A stretch of 64,000 nucleotides of DNA from Gemmatimonadales bacterium (lineage in GTDB: Bacteria; Gemmatimonadota; Gemmatimonadetes; Gemmatimonadales; GWC2-71-9): positions 61,700 through 125,699 of the forward strand of contig DATAOI010000021.1 of assembly GCA_036265815.1 (NCBI GenBank), in the 5' to 3' direction. This document shows positions 45,130 to 55,387 of this stretch, in pieces. The position numbers and the translations under genes are program-made. The notes below the pieces were generated by a model, which saw only the letters and a program-made list of their open reading frames with translations, was not told where the DNA came from and ran no database searches. Numbering within the stretch: the first letter of the stretch is position 1; each line of letters begins with the position of its first letter.

Positions 45130-45402
45130 TCAGGAAGTAATGCTGAGCGCCGAATCCACCGCCGTCGCCCTTGGATCCTCCACCAGACGCTCCGGCGCGA
45201 CAATTCTCGGACCCGACCCACCACGAAACTCGAAATGACCGGGGTTCAGCGCCCGGTCGCTCAGGACGAACCCGCAGCTCGGCTGCAGCAGGCGGCAGGC
45301 GAGCACCTTCTCGCCCAGAACGGCGGCCGACTCCCACCTACCGGGCTCGACTCCGGGATAGAGATGCCCGTGCTCCAGCTTCAGGCGTGCTTCCCGCCTC
45401 AT
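45130..45402 (-). CDS. Small conserved protein, paralogue of the one at 40534-40794
   Basis: 90 residues from ATG 45402, with a textbook AGGAGG six bases upstream, which decides the start. MRREARLKLEHGHLYPGV, GRWESAAVLGEKVLACRLL and NPGHFEFRGGSGP correspond to the same segments in the protein of 40534-40794. Two Cys are present here that the other copy lacks. No family recognised. A weak promoter (TTGAAT, 16 bases, TAGATT) lies at 45449-45476. The two copies bracket a 4.3-kb group of accessory genes. Confidence 0.65.
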   Translation of the reverse strand: MRREARLKLEHGHLYPGVEPGRWESAAVLGEKVLACRLLQPSCGFVLSDRALNPGHFEFRGGSGPRIVAPERLVEDPRATAVDSALSITS

Positions 45403-45637
45403 GATGAACCTCCTGCTCTTCGAGGCGATTGGTGATGGGGACGAGGTCAATCTACAGTCGGGTGGGATCGATTCAAGCGCTCAATTTTCTTCGGGTTATA
45501 CACCGGCGATGTGGAGCGGATGTTGAGGGTAACTCGCGCGCGGGCGCACGCTTCGGCGGTCGATGTACATGTGTGTACGATGTGAACAGACGAGAAGATA
45601 CAGAACGTGCGACAGAACGTGCGGACGAGCCGGTGGT

Positions 45638-47548
45638 CTATCCCCTGGCGGAAGCGCCCGCGAGAACTTCCCGCAGCTTGACCGCCAGCACATGGGGCGT
45701 GAACGGCTTCTGAATGAAATCGGTGCCGGGCTGCAGCACACCGTTGTGGACGATCGCGTTCTCGGCGAAGCCGGACATGTAGAGCACCCGAATCTCGGGT
45801 CGGGCGGCCAGCAGTGATTCCGCCAGCCTGGAGCCGCTCATGCGGGGCAGGACCACGTCGGTCAGGAGCAGGTGGATCGGCCCCGCGTGCTGCTCGCTCA
45901 GCCTGAGGGCCTCTTCCCCGGTGTTGGCCACCAGCGGCGTGTAGCCCCGCACGAACAGCGTGCGCGCGGCGAGCTGGCGCACAGCCTCCTCGTCCTCCAC
46001 CACCAGAACCGTTTCCGTTCCGCTGGTGCTCGCGGCCGGCCCGACCGACTCGCTGGCCGCTGGCACCGATTCGGGCACTCGGGGGAGATACACCTTGAAG
46101 GTGGTGCCGCGGTTCGGCTCGCTATAGACCGAGATGCTGCCGCCACTCTGCCGCACGATACCGTATACCGTCGCGAGTCCGAGGCCGGTGCCCTTGCCCA
46201 GCGCCTTCGTGGTGAAGAACGGCTCGAAGATGCGGTCCTGGGTGGCCGGGTCCATTCCGACTCCAGTGTCGGTGAAGGCGATCATCACGTAGTCGCCCGC
46301 GGGGGCCCCGATGTGCTGGCTGGTGGACCCCGGCTGGAGCGTCACGTTCTGGGTCTCGATCGTGAGCTTGCCGCCGTCCGGCATCGCGTCCCGCGCGTTC
46401 ACCACCAGGTTGACGATCACCTGCTCCAGCTGGGCTGGGTCGGCCTCGACCTCCCACAGGATGGGATCGGGAACAACCGCGATGTCGATGTGCTCCCCGA
46501 CCAGCCGGGTGAGCATCCGCATGGTCTGGGAGAGCGTGGAGTTGAGGTCGAGGGACGTGGGTCTCAGGACCTGTTTCCGGCCGAAGGCGAGGAGCTGGTG
46601 GGTGAGCTCCGCTGCGCGGGTCGCGGCGCGCTCGATCTCGCGGACATCGGCGTGGCGGGGATCGTCGGGCGGGGTGGACGCGAGCACGAAGGCGGCATTC
46701 CCCAGGATGGCGGTCAGCAGGTTGTTGAAGTCATGCGCGATGCCACCGGCCAGCTGCCCGATCGCCTCGAGCTTCTGGGACTGCTGCCGCCGCTCGGCGA
46801 GCTCGCCCCGCTGGCGGAGCCAGCGATCCACCATCGCACCCAGCAGACCGAGCGCGAGGATCAAGAGGGCGCCAAGGGTCACTCCGATGGCGAGTTCACG
46901 GGTGGCAAGGACGCCGCCCAGCGACGCGCCGGTGCGACCTGGCGTGGTGAAGTCGGCGGCCGCCATCCCGGTGTAGTGCATGCCGGCGATGGCGACCCCC
47001 ATCACGAATCCGCTTCCCAGGCGCCGCGCCACCCGGCCGGCGCCCTCGTCCTGGCGGAAGTGGTAGGCCAGCGCCAGGCCGACGAACGAGGCGGCGATCG
47101 CGATGGCCACCGAGGCAGTCACCAGGACGGGCTCGAAACGCATCGCCGCGGGCACGTTGAGCGCGGCCATCCCGATATAGTGCATCCCCGCGATCGCCGG
47201 CCCCATGCAGAGCGCGCCCACCGCCAGGCCGAGCAGGCCCACCTCCGGGCGACTGACCACAACCAACGCCAGCGCCGAGGCAGCCACCGCCACCAGTACC
47301 GACAGCAGCACCCGGCCGACCTCGTAGCCGATGGGTACGGGCAAGTGGAACGCGAGCATGCCCACGAAGTGCATGCTCCAGATGCCGACGCCCATGGCCA
47401 GAGACCCGCCGGCGAGCCACGGCAGGCGCCCGCGGCCGCGGGCGGCCGTGACCCGGCCCGCCAGATCGAGCGCCGTATAGGACGCGGCGCTCGCGATCAG
47501 GACCGAGAGGACGACCAGTAAGGGGCTGTAGGCTGCGTGCAGCGGCAT
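45638..47548 (-). CDS. MHYT-domain hybrid histidine kinase
   Basis: 636 residues; AGGAGG eight bases before the ATG. Seven helices in residues 1-235 carry three MHYT-type motifs: SMHFVGM, GMHYIGM and GMHYTGM, which are proposed to bind copper and sense O2, CO or NO. Then HisKA (GGIAHDFNNLLTAIL), intact HATPase (NLVVNARDAM; DTGVGMD; GTGLGLATVYG) and a C-terminal receiver (HLLLTDVVLPRMSG). There is no GGDEF/EAL domain. Next to tRNA-Ile on the same strand; no adjacent output regulator. Confidence 0.92.
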   Translation of the reverse strand: MPLHAAYSPLLVVLSVLIASAASYTALDLAGRVTAARGRGRLPWLAGGSLAMGVGIWSMHFVGMLAFHLPVPIGYEVGRVLLSVLVAVAASALALVVVSRPEVGLLGLAVGALCMGPAIAGMHYIGMAALNVPAAMRFEPVLVTASVAIAIAASFVGLALAYHFRQDEGAGRVARRLGSGFVMGVAIAGMHYTGMAAADFTTPGRTGASLGGVLATRELAIGVTLGALLILALGLLGAMVDRWLRQRGELAERRQQSQKLEAIGQLAGGIAHDFNNLLTAILGNAAFVLASTPPDDPRHADVREIERAATRAAELTHQLLAFGRKQVLRPTSLDLNSTLSQTMRMLTRLVGEHIDIAVVPDPILWEVEADPAQLEQVIVNLVVNARDAMPDGGKLTIETQNVTLQPGSTSQHIGAPAGDYVMIAFTDTGVGMDPATQDRIFEPFFTTKALGKGTGLGLATVYGIVRQSGGSISVYSEPNRGTTFKVYLPRVPESVPAASESVGPAASTSGTETVLVVEDEEAVRQLAARTLFVRGYTPLVANTGEEALRLSEQHAGPIHLLLTDVVLPRMSGSRLAESLLAARPEIRVLYMSGFAENAIVHNGVLQPGTDFIQKPFTPHVLAVKLREVLAGASARG

Positions 47549-47700
47549 CCGAGGGTCCTCCTACCAGACCGCTGCTGCGGATCGGGCCGGCCCGGGACGC
47601 ACACACCCTGCCCAGGAGAAGGGCGCGGGTGGCGGATCGGGGGGGTGGCCTGAGATAGTGATGGCCTGACAAGATATTAGGACCGGCCCGGAGCAGCAAC

Positions 47701-47760
47701 TTTCCGGGGACCCCCCGGAAAGCGCGAGCCCCGCCCCCGAGCGGGCTCGGGGGGCGGGGC
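47701..47760 (-). terminator. Tandem hairpins downstream of tRNA-Ile
   Basis: Two adjacent hairpins: 47728-47760 with a GC-only 14-bp stem and one bulged base, and 47701-47721, TTTCCGGGG and CCCCGGAAA around a 3-base loop. They lie 14 to 73 bases past the 3' end of tRNA-Ile on its strand. Confidence 0.6.
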
Positions 47761-47773
47761 AACGGTTGGCACA

Positions 47774-47847
<74 letters not shown>

Positions 47848-47860
47848 TTACGGGGACGGG

Positions 47861-47890
47861 AGAATAGCCTCACCGCCCGCGCCGGCGCAA
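47861..47890 (-). promoter_or_regulatory. Promoter of tRNA-Ile
   Basis: -35 TTGCGC (47885-47890), 18-base spacer, -10 TATTCT (47861-47866), start expected near 47854, 7 bases before the tRNA. The -35 box lies inside the upstream hairpin. Confidence 0.5.
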
Positions 47891-47906
47891 GGTGGCCGGC
47901 GCGGGC
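47875..47906 (-). terminator. Terminator after the acidic protein gene
   Basis: Perfect 12-bp stem GCCCGCGCCGGC with an 8-base loop starting 7 bases past the stop codon at 47913. No T-tract. Confidence 0.6.
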
Positions 47907-47912
47907 CCGTCG

Positions 47913-48128
47913 TCAGCGCATCTCCTCCTCCTCGTCCAGATCCTCGAGCTCCTCGAGCTCGTCCTCGTCGAAGTCCTCGTCGTCGTCGAGATCCTCCTCG
48001 TCGTCCAGGTCTTCGTCCTCGTCCTCATCATCGTCGAAGGCAAACCCGTCGTCTTCGAACTCGTCTTCGTCCTCATCGAACTTCCGACGCATGTTCGGGG
48101 CTTCCGCCGACGTCTCCCAGGCCAACAT
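47913..48128 (-). CDS. Extremely acidic small protein
   Basis: 71 residues from ATG 48128, chosen because GGAGGGCATC precedes it; ATG 48143 is also in frame. The first 16 residues are mixed (MLAWETSAEAPNMRRK); the other 55 are almost only Asp and Glu with scattered Phe and Leu. Overall about 61% of residues are acidic. It could mimic nucleic acid, bind cations, or act as a chaperone for a basic protein. It lies between typA and tRNA-Ile on the same strand and ends in its own hairpin. I recognise no family. Confidence 0.6.
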   Translation of the reverse strand: MLAWETSAEAPNMRRKFDEDEDEFEDDGFAFDDDEDEDEDLDDEEDLDDDEDFDEDELEELEDLDEEEEMR

Positions 48129-48166
48129 GATGCCCTCCGCCATCAGAGAGAGTGTAACAGGGCGTC

Positions 48167-50011
<1,845 letters not shown>

Positions 50012-50043
50012 TCTGTGGTTCCTTGCCCCGGGACGATGGAACG

Positions 50044-50071
50044 GCGGAGGCCCGGGGGTCCGGGCCTCCGC
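50044..50071 (-). promoter_or_regulatory. Hairpin in the typA leader
   Basis: Perfect 12-bp stem GCGGAGGCCCGG with 4-base loop. It begins at the predicted typA transcription start and ends 33 bases before the TTG start codon. It can also serve as the terminator of the upstream CDF gene. Leader or terminator cannot be decided from sequence. Confidence 0.5.
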
Positions 50072-50077
50072 GGCGCA

Positions 50078-50106
50078 TATATAGACTAGGCCGTCCCGGC
50101 CCGCAA
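50078..50106 (-). promoter_or_regulatory. Promoter of typA
   Basis: -35 TTGCGG (50101-50106), 17-base spacer, -10 TATATA (50078-50083). Start predicted near 50071, right at the base of the leader hairpin. Confidence 0.6.
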
Positions 50107-50111
50107 GAACC

Positions 50112-51065
50112 TCAATGGCGGTGTCCCAAGTGGCCAGGCTGGGGGTGCCCGGCGGGGGCGACCTCCCGCAGCGCGCCACACTCGTCCTCGACCTCCAGTT
50201 GAATGGTCACGTGACCGATGCCCAGCGTAGCCATCTCGCGGCGAATCCCGTCCAGCACCCCGGGGTGCGCACCCAGATCGGGCACGACGGCGTGTCCACT
50301 CATGGCGACCACCCCGTTGACGACAGTCCAGACGTGAAGATCGTGTGCCGCCCGGACCCCGGGCACGGCTAGAATCCGCCGCTGCACCTCGGGCATGGAC
50401 ACATGACCCGGCACCGACTCGAGCAGGATGGCGGTGCTCTCCCGGAGCAGCCGCCACGCGCCGACCAGAATCAGCAGCGAGAGCGCGATGGAGGCGATCG
50501 GGTCGGCCACGGTCCACCCGGTGCTCCAGATGATCGCCGCGGCACCCAGCGCTCCCACCGACCCCAACGCGTCGCTCATCACGTGGAGATAGGCCCCCCG
50601 CGCGTTGAGACTGCCGGCGCGGGCCCCGTGCAGCAGCCACAGGCTGGCCAGATTCACCACCAGCCCCACCGCCGCGATCGACAGGAACAGCCCGCTCCGG
50701 ATCGGCTGCGGATGATCGATGCGCTGGAATGCCTCCACCACGACCCAGCCGGCGATCCCGAACAGCGCGGCCCCATTCACCAGCGCCGCGAGGATCTCCC
50801 AGCGAAGGTAGCCGTACGTCTTGCTGTCGTTGGCGGGCCGCCGGGCGATCCAGGCCGTGAGCAGGGCGAGGGCGAGGGCGCCGGCGTCGGTGAGCATGTG
50901 ACCGGCGTCGGCCAGGAGGGCGAGTGAACCGCTGAGCCAGCCCCCGACGATCTCCAACACCATGAAGGCGCCGGTGAGCCCCAGGACCAGCCAGAGCCGC
51001 GGCAGGGGTGTCGTCCGGCCCTGAGCGAGGTGCGCGCAGTCATCCCGGATACGTGTGCTGGCCAT
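50112..51065 (-). CDS. Cation diffusion facilitator (CDF) metal exporter
   Basis: 317 residues, six helices. Metal sites on helices 2 and 5: LADAGHMLTDAGAL and HVMSDALGS (H-x3-D pairs), the Zn-type pattern of ZitB/CzcD/ZnT proteins. The C-terminal domain includes HDLHVWTVVNGVVAMSGHAVV. It has a His-rich tail (HPQPGHLGHRH). It exports Zn2+ or related divalent cations with H+ exchange. It starts 3 bases after the hisD stop on the same strand, so the two are probably co-transcribed though functionally unrelated. Confidence 0.92.
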   Translation of the reverse strand: MASTRIRDDCAHLAQGRTTPLPRLWLVLGLTGAFMVLEIVGGWLSGSLALLADAGHMLTDAGALALALLTAWIARRPANDSKTYGYLRWEILAALVNGAALFGIAGWVVVEAFQRIDHPQPIRSGLFLSIAAVGLVVNLASLWLLHGARAGSLNARGAYLHVMSDALGSVGALGAAAIIWSTGWTVADPIASIALSLLILVGAWRLLRESTAILLESVPGHVSMPEVQRRILAVPGVRAAHDLHVWTVVNGVVAMSGHAVVPDLGAHPGVLDGIRREMATLGIGHVTIQLEVEDECGALREVAPAGHPQPGHLGHRH

Positions 51066-51068
51066 GAA

Positions 51069-52358
51069 TCAAGGATAACCGGGCGGCGTGTCGCGAACCC
51101 GGACCGCTTGCGCGTGTCCGTACAGTCCTTCCGCTTCGGCCAGTGCGATCAGCGGCGCCGCATCGGCCGTCAGTCGGGCCCGCGTGTAGCGGATCACGCT
51201 GGTCCGCTTGACGAAGTCGTAGACCCCGAGAGGCGAGGCGTAGCGGGCGGTGCCACTGGTAGGCAGCACGTGGCTCGGTCCGGCCAGGTAGTCGCCGACC
51301 GGCTCTGGCGTGTCGTCGCCCAGGAAAATGGCCCCGGCGTGGCGGATGCTGCTCGCGATGCGCTCGGCCCCCTGCGCCATGATCTCGACGTGCTCGGGTG
51401 CGCGCCGGTTGGTCACCTCGATCGCCTCCCGCATCGAGGGCACCAGCACGATGGCGCCATGCCGGTCCAGCGCGGTCCGGGCGATCGCCTCGCGCGGCGC
51501 CCGCGCCAGGGCCGCCTCCAGGGCGTCCGGCAGCGCGTCGGCGAGCGGCGCATCGGTGGTCACGCACCAGCTGGTGGCCTCTTCGTCGTGCTCCGCCTGG
51601 GCGATGAGGTCCGCCGCGATCCAGTCGGGCCGGGCCGTGCCATCGGCGATGATCAGCACCTCGGTCGGGCCCGCGATCATATCGATCCCCACGTCCCCCG
51701 CCACCTGCCGCTTGGCCTCCGCCACCCAGCGGTTCCCCGGGCCCACGATCTTGTCCACCCTGGGGACGGTGGCCGTGCCGTACGCCAGGGCGGCCACCGC
51801 CTGGGCCCCGCCGATCCGGAAGATCCGGGTGACACCGGAGAGGGCGCAGGCAGACAGCACGAGGTCGGTCACGCCCTGCGGGGGGACCACGGCAATGATC
51901 TCCTGCACGCCGGCCACCAGGGCCGGCACCGCATTCATCACCACCGAGGAGGGATAGGACGCCTTGCCACCGGGGATGTAGAGACCCACCCGGTCGAGCG
52001 GCGAGAGCTTGACCCCCACCAGGCTTCCGTCCGCCTCGGTCAGGTGAAAGCCCGGGTCCCGCTGGTGCTCGTGGTAGACCCGCACCCGGTCGACGGCCAG
52101 GTTGAGTGCCGTGCGAAGCGGGGCCGGGATCCGCTCCAGCGCGGCCTGCCAGATGCCCGGATCGAGGGCCCACTGGTCCGGGGCGAGATCCACCCCGTCG
52201 AACTGCCGGGCGTACTCCCGCACCGCCTCGTCGCCCCTCTGGAGGACGGCCTCGAGGATGGCGCTCACCGCGTCGCGGGTGGCCCGATCGGCGCCCCCGC
52301 GTCGGGGCAAGAGGGGCTCCAGGGCCTCGAACGGGGGCACAACGAGTCGCCGGATCAT
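51069..52358 (-). CDS. hisD: Histidinol dehydrogenase
   Basis: 429 residues from ATG 52358, the family length. Converts L-histidinol to L-histidine with two NAD and a zinc ion. Family segments: LYIPGGKASYPSSVVMNAVPA, KIVGPGNRWVAEAKRQVAG, IAGPTEVLIIAD, AQAEHDEEA with zinc ligands, RAPEHVEIM with the catalytic Glu-His, and HAGAIFLGDDTPEPVGDY. Divergent from corC-hisZ-hisG, start codons 46 bases apart, so the his genes here are split on two strands. Confidence 0.95.
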   Translation of the reverse strand: MIRRLVVPPFEALEPLLPRRGGADRATRDAVSAILEAVLQRGDEAVREYARQFDGVDLAPDQWALDPGIWQAALERIPAPLRTALNLAVDRVRVYHEHQRDPGFHLTEADGSLVGVKLSPLDRVGLYIPGGKASYPSSVVMNAVPALVAGVQEIIAVVPPQGVTDLVLSACALSGVTRIFRIGGAQAVAALAYGTATVPRVDKIVGPGNRWVAEAKRQVAGDVGIDMIAGPTEVLIIADGTARPDWIAADLIAQAEHDEEATSWCVTTDAPLADALPDALEAALARAPREAIARTALDRHGAIVLVPSMREAIEVTNRRAPEHVEIMAQGAERIASSIRHAGAIFLGDDTPEPVGDYLAGPSHVLPTSGTARYASPLGVYDFVKRTSVIRYTRARLTADAAPLIALAEAEGLYGHAQAVRVRDTPPGYP

Positions 52359-52404
52359 TCGGTGCTCTCGCGGTAAGATCGCTTGGCCATTAGGCTTGAA
52401 AGAT

Positions 52405-53748
52405 ATGGAATCAGCCCCTCCGATTTCGGTCGGTTTCGGCATCGCCTCGGTGTTCGTGCTGGTCCTGGCGAACGCCTTCTTCGTGGCCACCGAGTTCGCG
52501 TTGGTGAGCGCGCGCCGCACGCGGCTCGATGAGATGATCCGGAACGGGGATCGCAAAGCTACGCTCGCCCGCCGGGCCATACAATCGCTCTCCCGCTACA
52601 TCTCGGCGACTCAGCTCGGCATCACGCTGACCTCGCTTGGCCTGGGATGGATCGGCGAGCCGGCCCTGGCGACCTTGCTGGCGAATCTGTTCACCTGGCT
52701 GCCACCGCTCATGGAGAAGCTCGCCACGCACAGCGTGGCGGTGGTGATCGCGTTCACTCTGATCACTAGCCTGCACATCATCCTGGGCGAGCTGGTGCCC
52801 AAGGCCTTCGCCCTGGTCTATCCCGAGACCGTGAGCACCTGGACCGTGCCGCCGCTCATGGTTTTCGCCTGGGTCATGGCCGGACCCATCGCGGTGCTCC
52901 GCGGCACCTCGAACCGACTCCTCGGCCTCTTCGACATCAATCCCCCGGGGGAAGAGGAGCGCCTCCACTCGCCGGAGGAAATCCGGATGCTGGTCGAGCA
53001 GAGTGAAGTGGGTGGGAGCCTGCACCAGGACGACGCCCGCCTCCTCGAGGGCGTCTTCGAGTTCAGTGAGAAGACCGCGCAGGAAGTGATGACCCCGCGC
53101 ACCCAGATGGTGGCGCTGGAGTCGGGACTCACGGTCGAGACCGCCGCGGACGAGGTGGCGGTGGCCCGCCGCTCCCGCTATCCGGTCTACACCGAGTCGC
53201 TGGACGAGATCGTGGGCGTGGTGCACGCCAAGGACATCCTTACCGCGATGCGCCGGCAGCCGGGTCAGACCGTCCGGGATATCATGCGGCCGCCGCTCTT
53301 CGTGCCGGGCACCCGCGAGGTCGAGGATGTGCTGGCCGACATGAAACGGCTCAAGACCCACCTGGCCGTGGTGCTCGACGAGTACGGCGGCACCGCCGGG
53401 CTGGTGACCATGGAGGATCTGCTGGAGGAGATCGTGGGGCCGATCTACGACGAGTACGACCCGCAGGACAAGGCGGGGCCCCGCGACGGCGCCACCCGGC
53501 TCGACGGGGCGATGCCGATCACCGAGTTCAACGCCGAGCACGACGCCTCGCTCGACGACACCGATTACACCACCATCGGCGGGTACGTCTTCGGCCAGCT
53601 CGGTCGGCTGCCGCGCCCGGGCGACCGGGTCACGGCGGGCCGGCACATCTTCGAGGTGGTCGAGATGGACGGCCGCCGGGTCAAGGCCCTGCGGCTGCAC
53701 CAGGCCGAGCCCGCGAGTCAGAGCACCGACGGCCCGGCGGCGGGATAG
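52405..53748 (+). CDS. CorC/CNNM-family membrane protein (HlyC-like)
   Basis: 447 residues from ATG 52405; the longer frame from 52102 is shadow. Order: DUF21 membrane domain with about four helices (2-190; ANAFFVATEFALVSARRTRLDEM is the conserved beginning), a CBS pair (about 205-330; AQEVMTPRTQMVALE, RSRYPVYTESLDEIVGVVHAKDIL), and a C-terminal CorC_HlyC domain (TTIGGYVFGQLGRLPRPGD). Members export Mg2+/Co2+ or resist them. Old 'hemolysin' names are not supported. It is followed 4 bases later by hisZ. Confidence 0.92.
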   Translation: MESAPPISVGFGIASVFVLVLANAFFVATEFALVSARRTRLDEMIRNGDRKATLARRAIQSLSRYISATQLGITLTSLGLGWIGEPALATLLANLFTWLPPLMEKLATHSVAVVIAFTLITSLHIILGELVPKAFALVYPETVSTWTVPPLMVFAWVMAGPIAVLRGTSNRLLGLFDINPPGEEERLHSPEEIRMLVEQSEVGGSLHQDDARLLEGVFEFSEKTAQEVMTPRTQMVALESGLTVETAADEVAVARRSRYPVYTESLDEIVGVVHAKDILTAMRRQPGQTVRDIMRPPLFVPGTREVEDVLADMKRLKTHLAVVLDEYGGTAGLVTMEDLLEEIVGPIYDEYDPQDKAGPRDGATRLDGAMPITEFNAEHDASLDDTDYTTIGGYVFGQLGRLPRPGDRVTAGRHIFEVVEMDGRRVKALRLHQAEPASQSTDGPAAG

Positions 53749-53752
53749 CCGA

Positions 53753-54712
53753 ATGAGCCGTCCCGCCGTCGCCGCGATTCCTCCCGGCGCGCTCGACCTC
53801 ACCGGCGAGGCCGCGCGCCGGCGGCGGCGGCTCCAGCGCGCCGCCATGGACCTGCTGGAACGCGCCGGCTACGACGAGTTGCTCCCGCCGACCTTCGAGT
53901 ACGAGGACACCTTCCTTCGAGCGGGCGGCGCCGGCGTGGCGGAGCGCCTGGTACGGTTCCCCGATCGCGACGGTCGGATCCTCGCCTTGCGCTTCGATTT
54001 CACCGCGAGCATCGCGCGGGTGGCGTCGACCACCTTCGCCGACGCGGTGAAGCCGCTTCGGTTGAGCTACTCCGGCCGGGTGTACCGTCAGGAGCCCGAG
54101 CGCGGCGGCCGCCCCCGCGAGACCCTCCAGGTCGGCGCCGAGCTGCTGGGCGAGAGCGGTCTGGCGGCGGACCTCGAGATGGTGCGGCTCACCCTCGCCC
54201 TGGTCCGGTCGGCGGGGCTGCAGGACTTCCAGGTAAATCTGGGGCACGTGGGTGTGCTGGCGCCTGGACTCGAGGCAGTGGACGAGCCGCTCCGGACCCA
54301 GGTGCGACACTGGATCGACCGGAAGGATCGTGGCAATCTCTGCCGCGCACTTGCCGGCGCGGGCGGCCCCGCTCAAACCCTGACCGCGCTGCCGTTCGTG
54401 ATCGGCCGGCGCGCCGCCCTGGAGGGAGCGGCCGAGGCGGCTCCCGCCGGAGCCCGGGCCGCTCTGCAGCATCTGCTTGCACTGGATGCGGCCCTCTCCG
54501 CCGATGAGCGGGGACACGTGGTCTACGACCTGGGCGAGGTCCGGGGACTCGACTACTACACCGGGATGCAGTTCGAGGTGTACGTGGCGGGCACGGGACG
54601 GGCGGTGGGTGCCGGGGGCCGCTACGACGAGCTGATGGGGCGGTTCGGAAGGCCCAGGGCGGCGGTCGGTGTCTCACTCGATCTGGACAGCATCGCGGAG
54701 GTGCCGGCGTGA
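53753..54712 (+). CDS. hisZ: ATP phosphoribosyltransferase regulatory subunit HisZ
   Basis: 319 residues with a HisRS-like catalytic core but no anticodon-binding domain. Segments: PPTFEYEDTF, LRFDFTASIARVAS, YSGRVYRQEP, GAELLGESGLAADLE, GLDYYTGMQFEVY and GAGGRYDELMGRFG. HisZ lacks aminoacylation and is the allosteric, histidine-sensing partner of short HisG. The overlap with hisG as GTGA is the usual arrangement and supports equimolar synthesis. Its C-terminal part is slightly shorter than in typical HisZ. Confidence 0.93.
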   Translation: MSRPAVAAIPPGALDLTGEAARRRRRLQRAAMDLLERAGYDELLPPTFEYEDTFLRAGGAGVAERLVRFPDRDGRILALRFDFTASIARVASTTFADAVKPLRLSYSGRVYRQEPERGGRPRETLQVGAELLGESGLAADLEMVRLTLALVRSAGLQDFQVNLGHVGVLAPGLEAVDEPLRTQVRHWIDRKDRGNLCRALAGAGGPAQTLTALPFVIGRRAALEGAAEAAPAGARAALQHLLALDAALSADERGHVVYDLGEVRGLDYYTGMQFEVYVAGTGRAVGAGGRYDELMGRFGRPRAAVGVSLDLDSIAEVPA

Positions 54713-55338
54713 GTCGACTGCGGGTCGCGCTCGCGAAGGGGCGCCTCTACCAGCCCTCGGTCGAGCGCTTCAGCCGGGCCGGCGCCGAGCCGGCGGCCGA
54801 TGCCGGCCGCCGGCTGCTCATTCCGTCCAGCGATCCGGGCATCGAGTTCCTGGTGGTGAAGCCGGGCGATGTGCCCGTCTATGTCGAGTCCGGTGCCGCC
54901 GATCTCGGCGTCACCGGGACCGACGTGTTGCGGGAGACAGGCGCGGATGTCCTCGAGCCGCTGGAGTTGGGCTTCGGGACCTGTCGCCTGGTCGTCGCGG
55001 CACCCGCGGACAGTGCGTACCCCGCTCTCGAGGACGGCATCACGGCCCGGGTCGCGACCAAGTATCCGCGACTCGCCCAGGCCCATTTCGGCGCGTCCGG
55101 CCGCCCGGTGGACATCATCCAGGTGAACGGCTCGGTCGAGGTGGCGCCGCTGCTCAACCTCTCGCACTGGATCGTGGACCTGGTCGATACCGGAAATACG
55201 CTCCGGGCCAACGGGTTGGTGGAGCGGGAGACGATCCTCGCGTGCGGCGCGGTGCTGGTGGCCAACCGAGCGTCGCAGAAGCTCAAGCTGGATGCGTATC
55301 TGGATCTGATGGGGCGGTTGGAGAGGGCGGCGGGGTAG
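54709..55338 (+). CDS. hisG: ATP phosphoribosyltransferase, short form
   Basis: 209 residues starting with GTG at 54709. Catalyses ATP + PRPP to phosphoribosyl-ATP, the first step of histidine synthesis. RLRVALAKGRL at the N-terminus, GVTGTDVL, and a PRPP site in HWIVDLVDTGNTLRANGL. It lacks the C-terminal regulatory domain of long HisG, so it depends on HisZ. The gene is followed directly by the G-run and hairpin region at 55346-55687. Confidence 0.95.
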   Translation: MSRLRVALAKGRLYQPSVERFSRAGAEPAADAGRRLLIPSSDPGIEFLVVKPGDVPVYVESGAADLGVTGTDVLRETGADVLEPLELGFGTCRLVVAAPADSAYPALEDGITARVATKYPRLAQAHFGASGRPVDIIQVNGSVEVAPLLNLSHWIVDLVDTGNTLRANGLVERETILACGAVLVANRASQKLKLDAYLDLMGRLERAAG

Positions 55339-55345
55339 GGTGTCT

Positions 55346-55387
55346 GGGGGCTGGGGGCCGGGGGGCCGGGGGGCCGGGGGGCTGGGG
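55346..55387 (+). repeat. G-run array with quadruplex potential
   Basis: Six runs of four to six G separated by CT or CC, beginning 7 bases after the hisG stop. Such spacing can fold as a G-quadruplex in the coding-strand DNA or the hisG mRNA 3' end. Its last part is also the left arm of the hairpin 55376-55395/55462-55481. Confidence 0.7.

Noticed and set aside
47918..48090. TC/GA-rich microsatellite-like tract
   Set aside because: Explained by Asp/Glu codons of the acidic protein with its own start signal.
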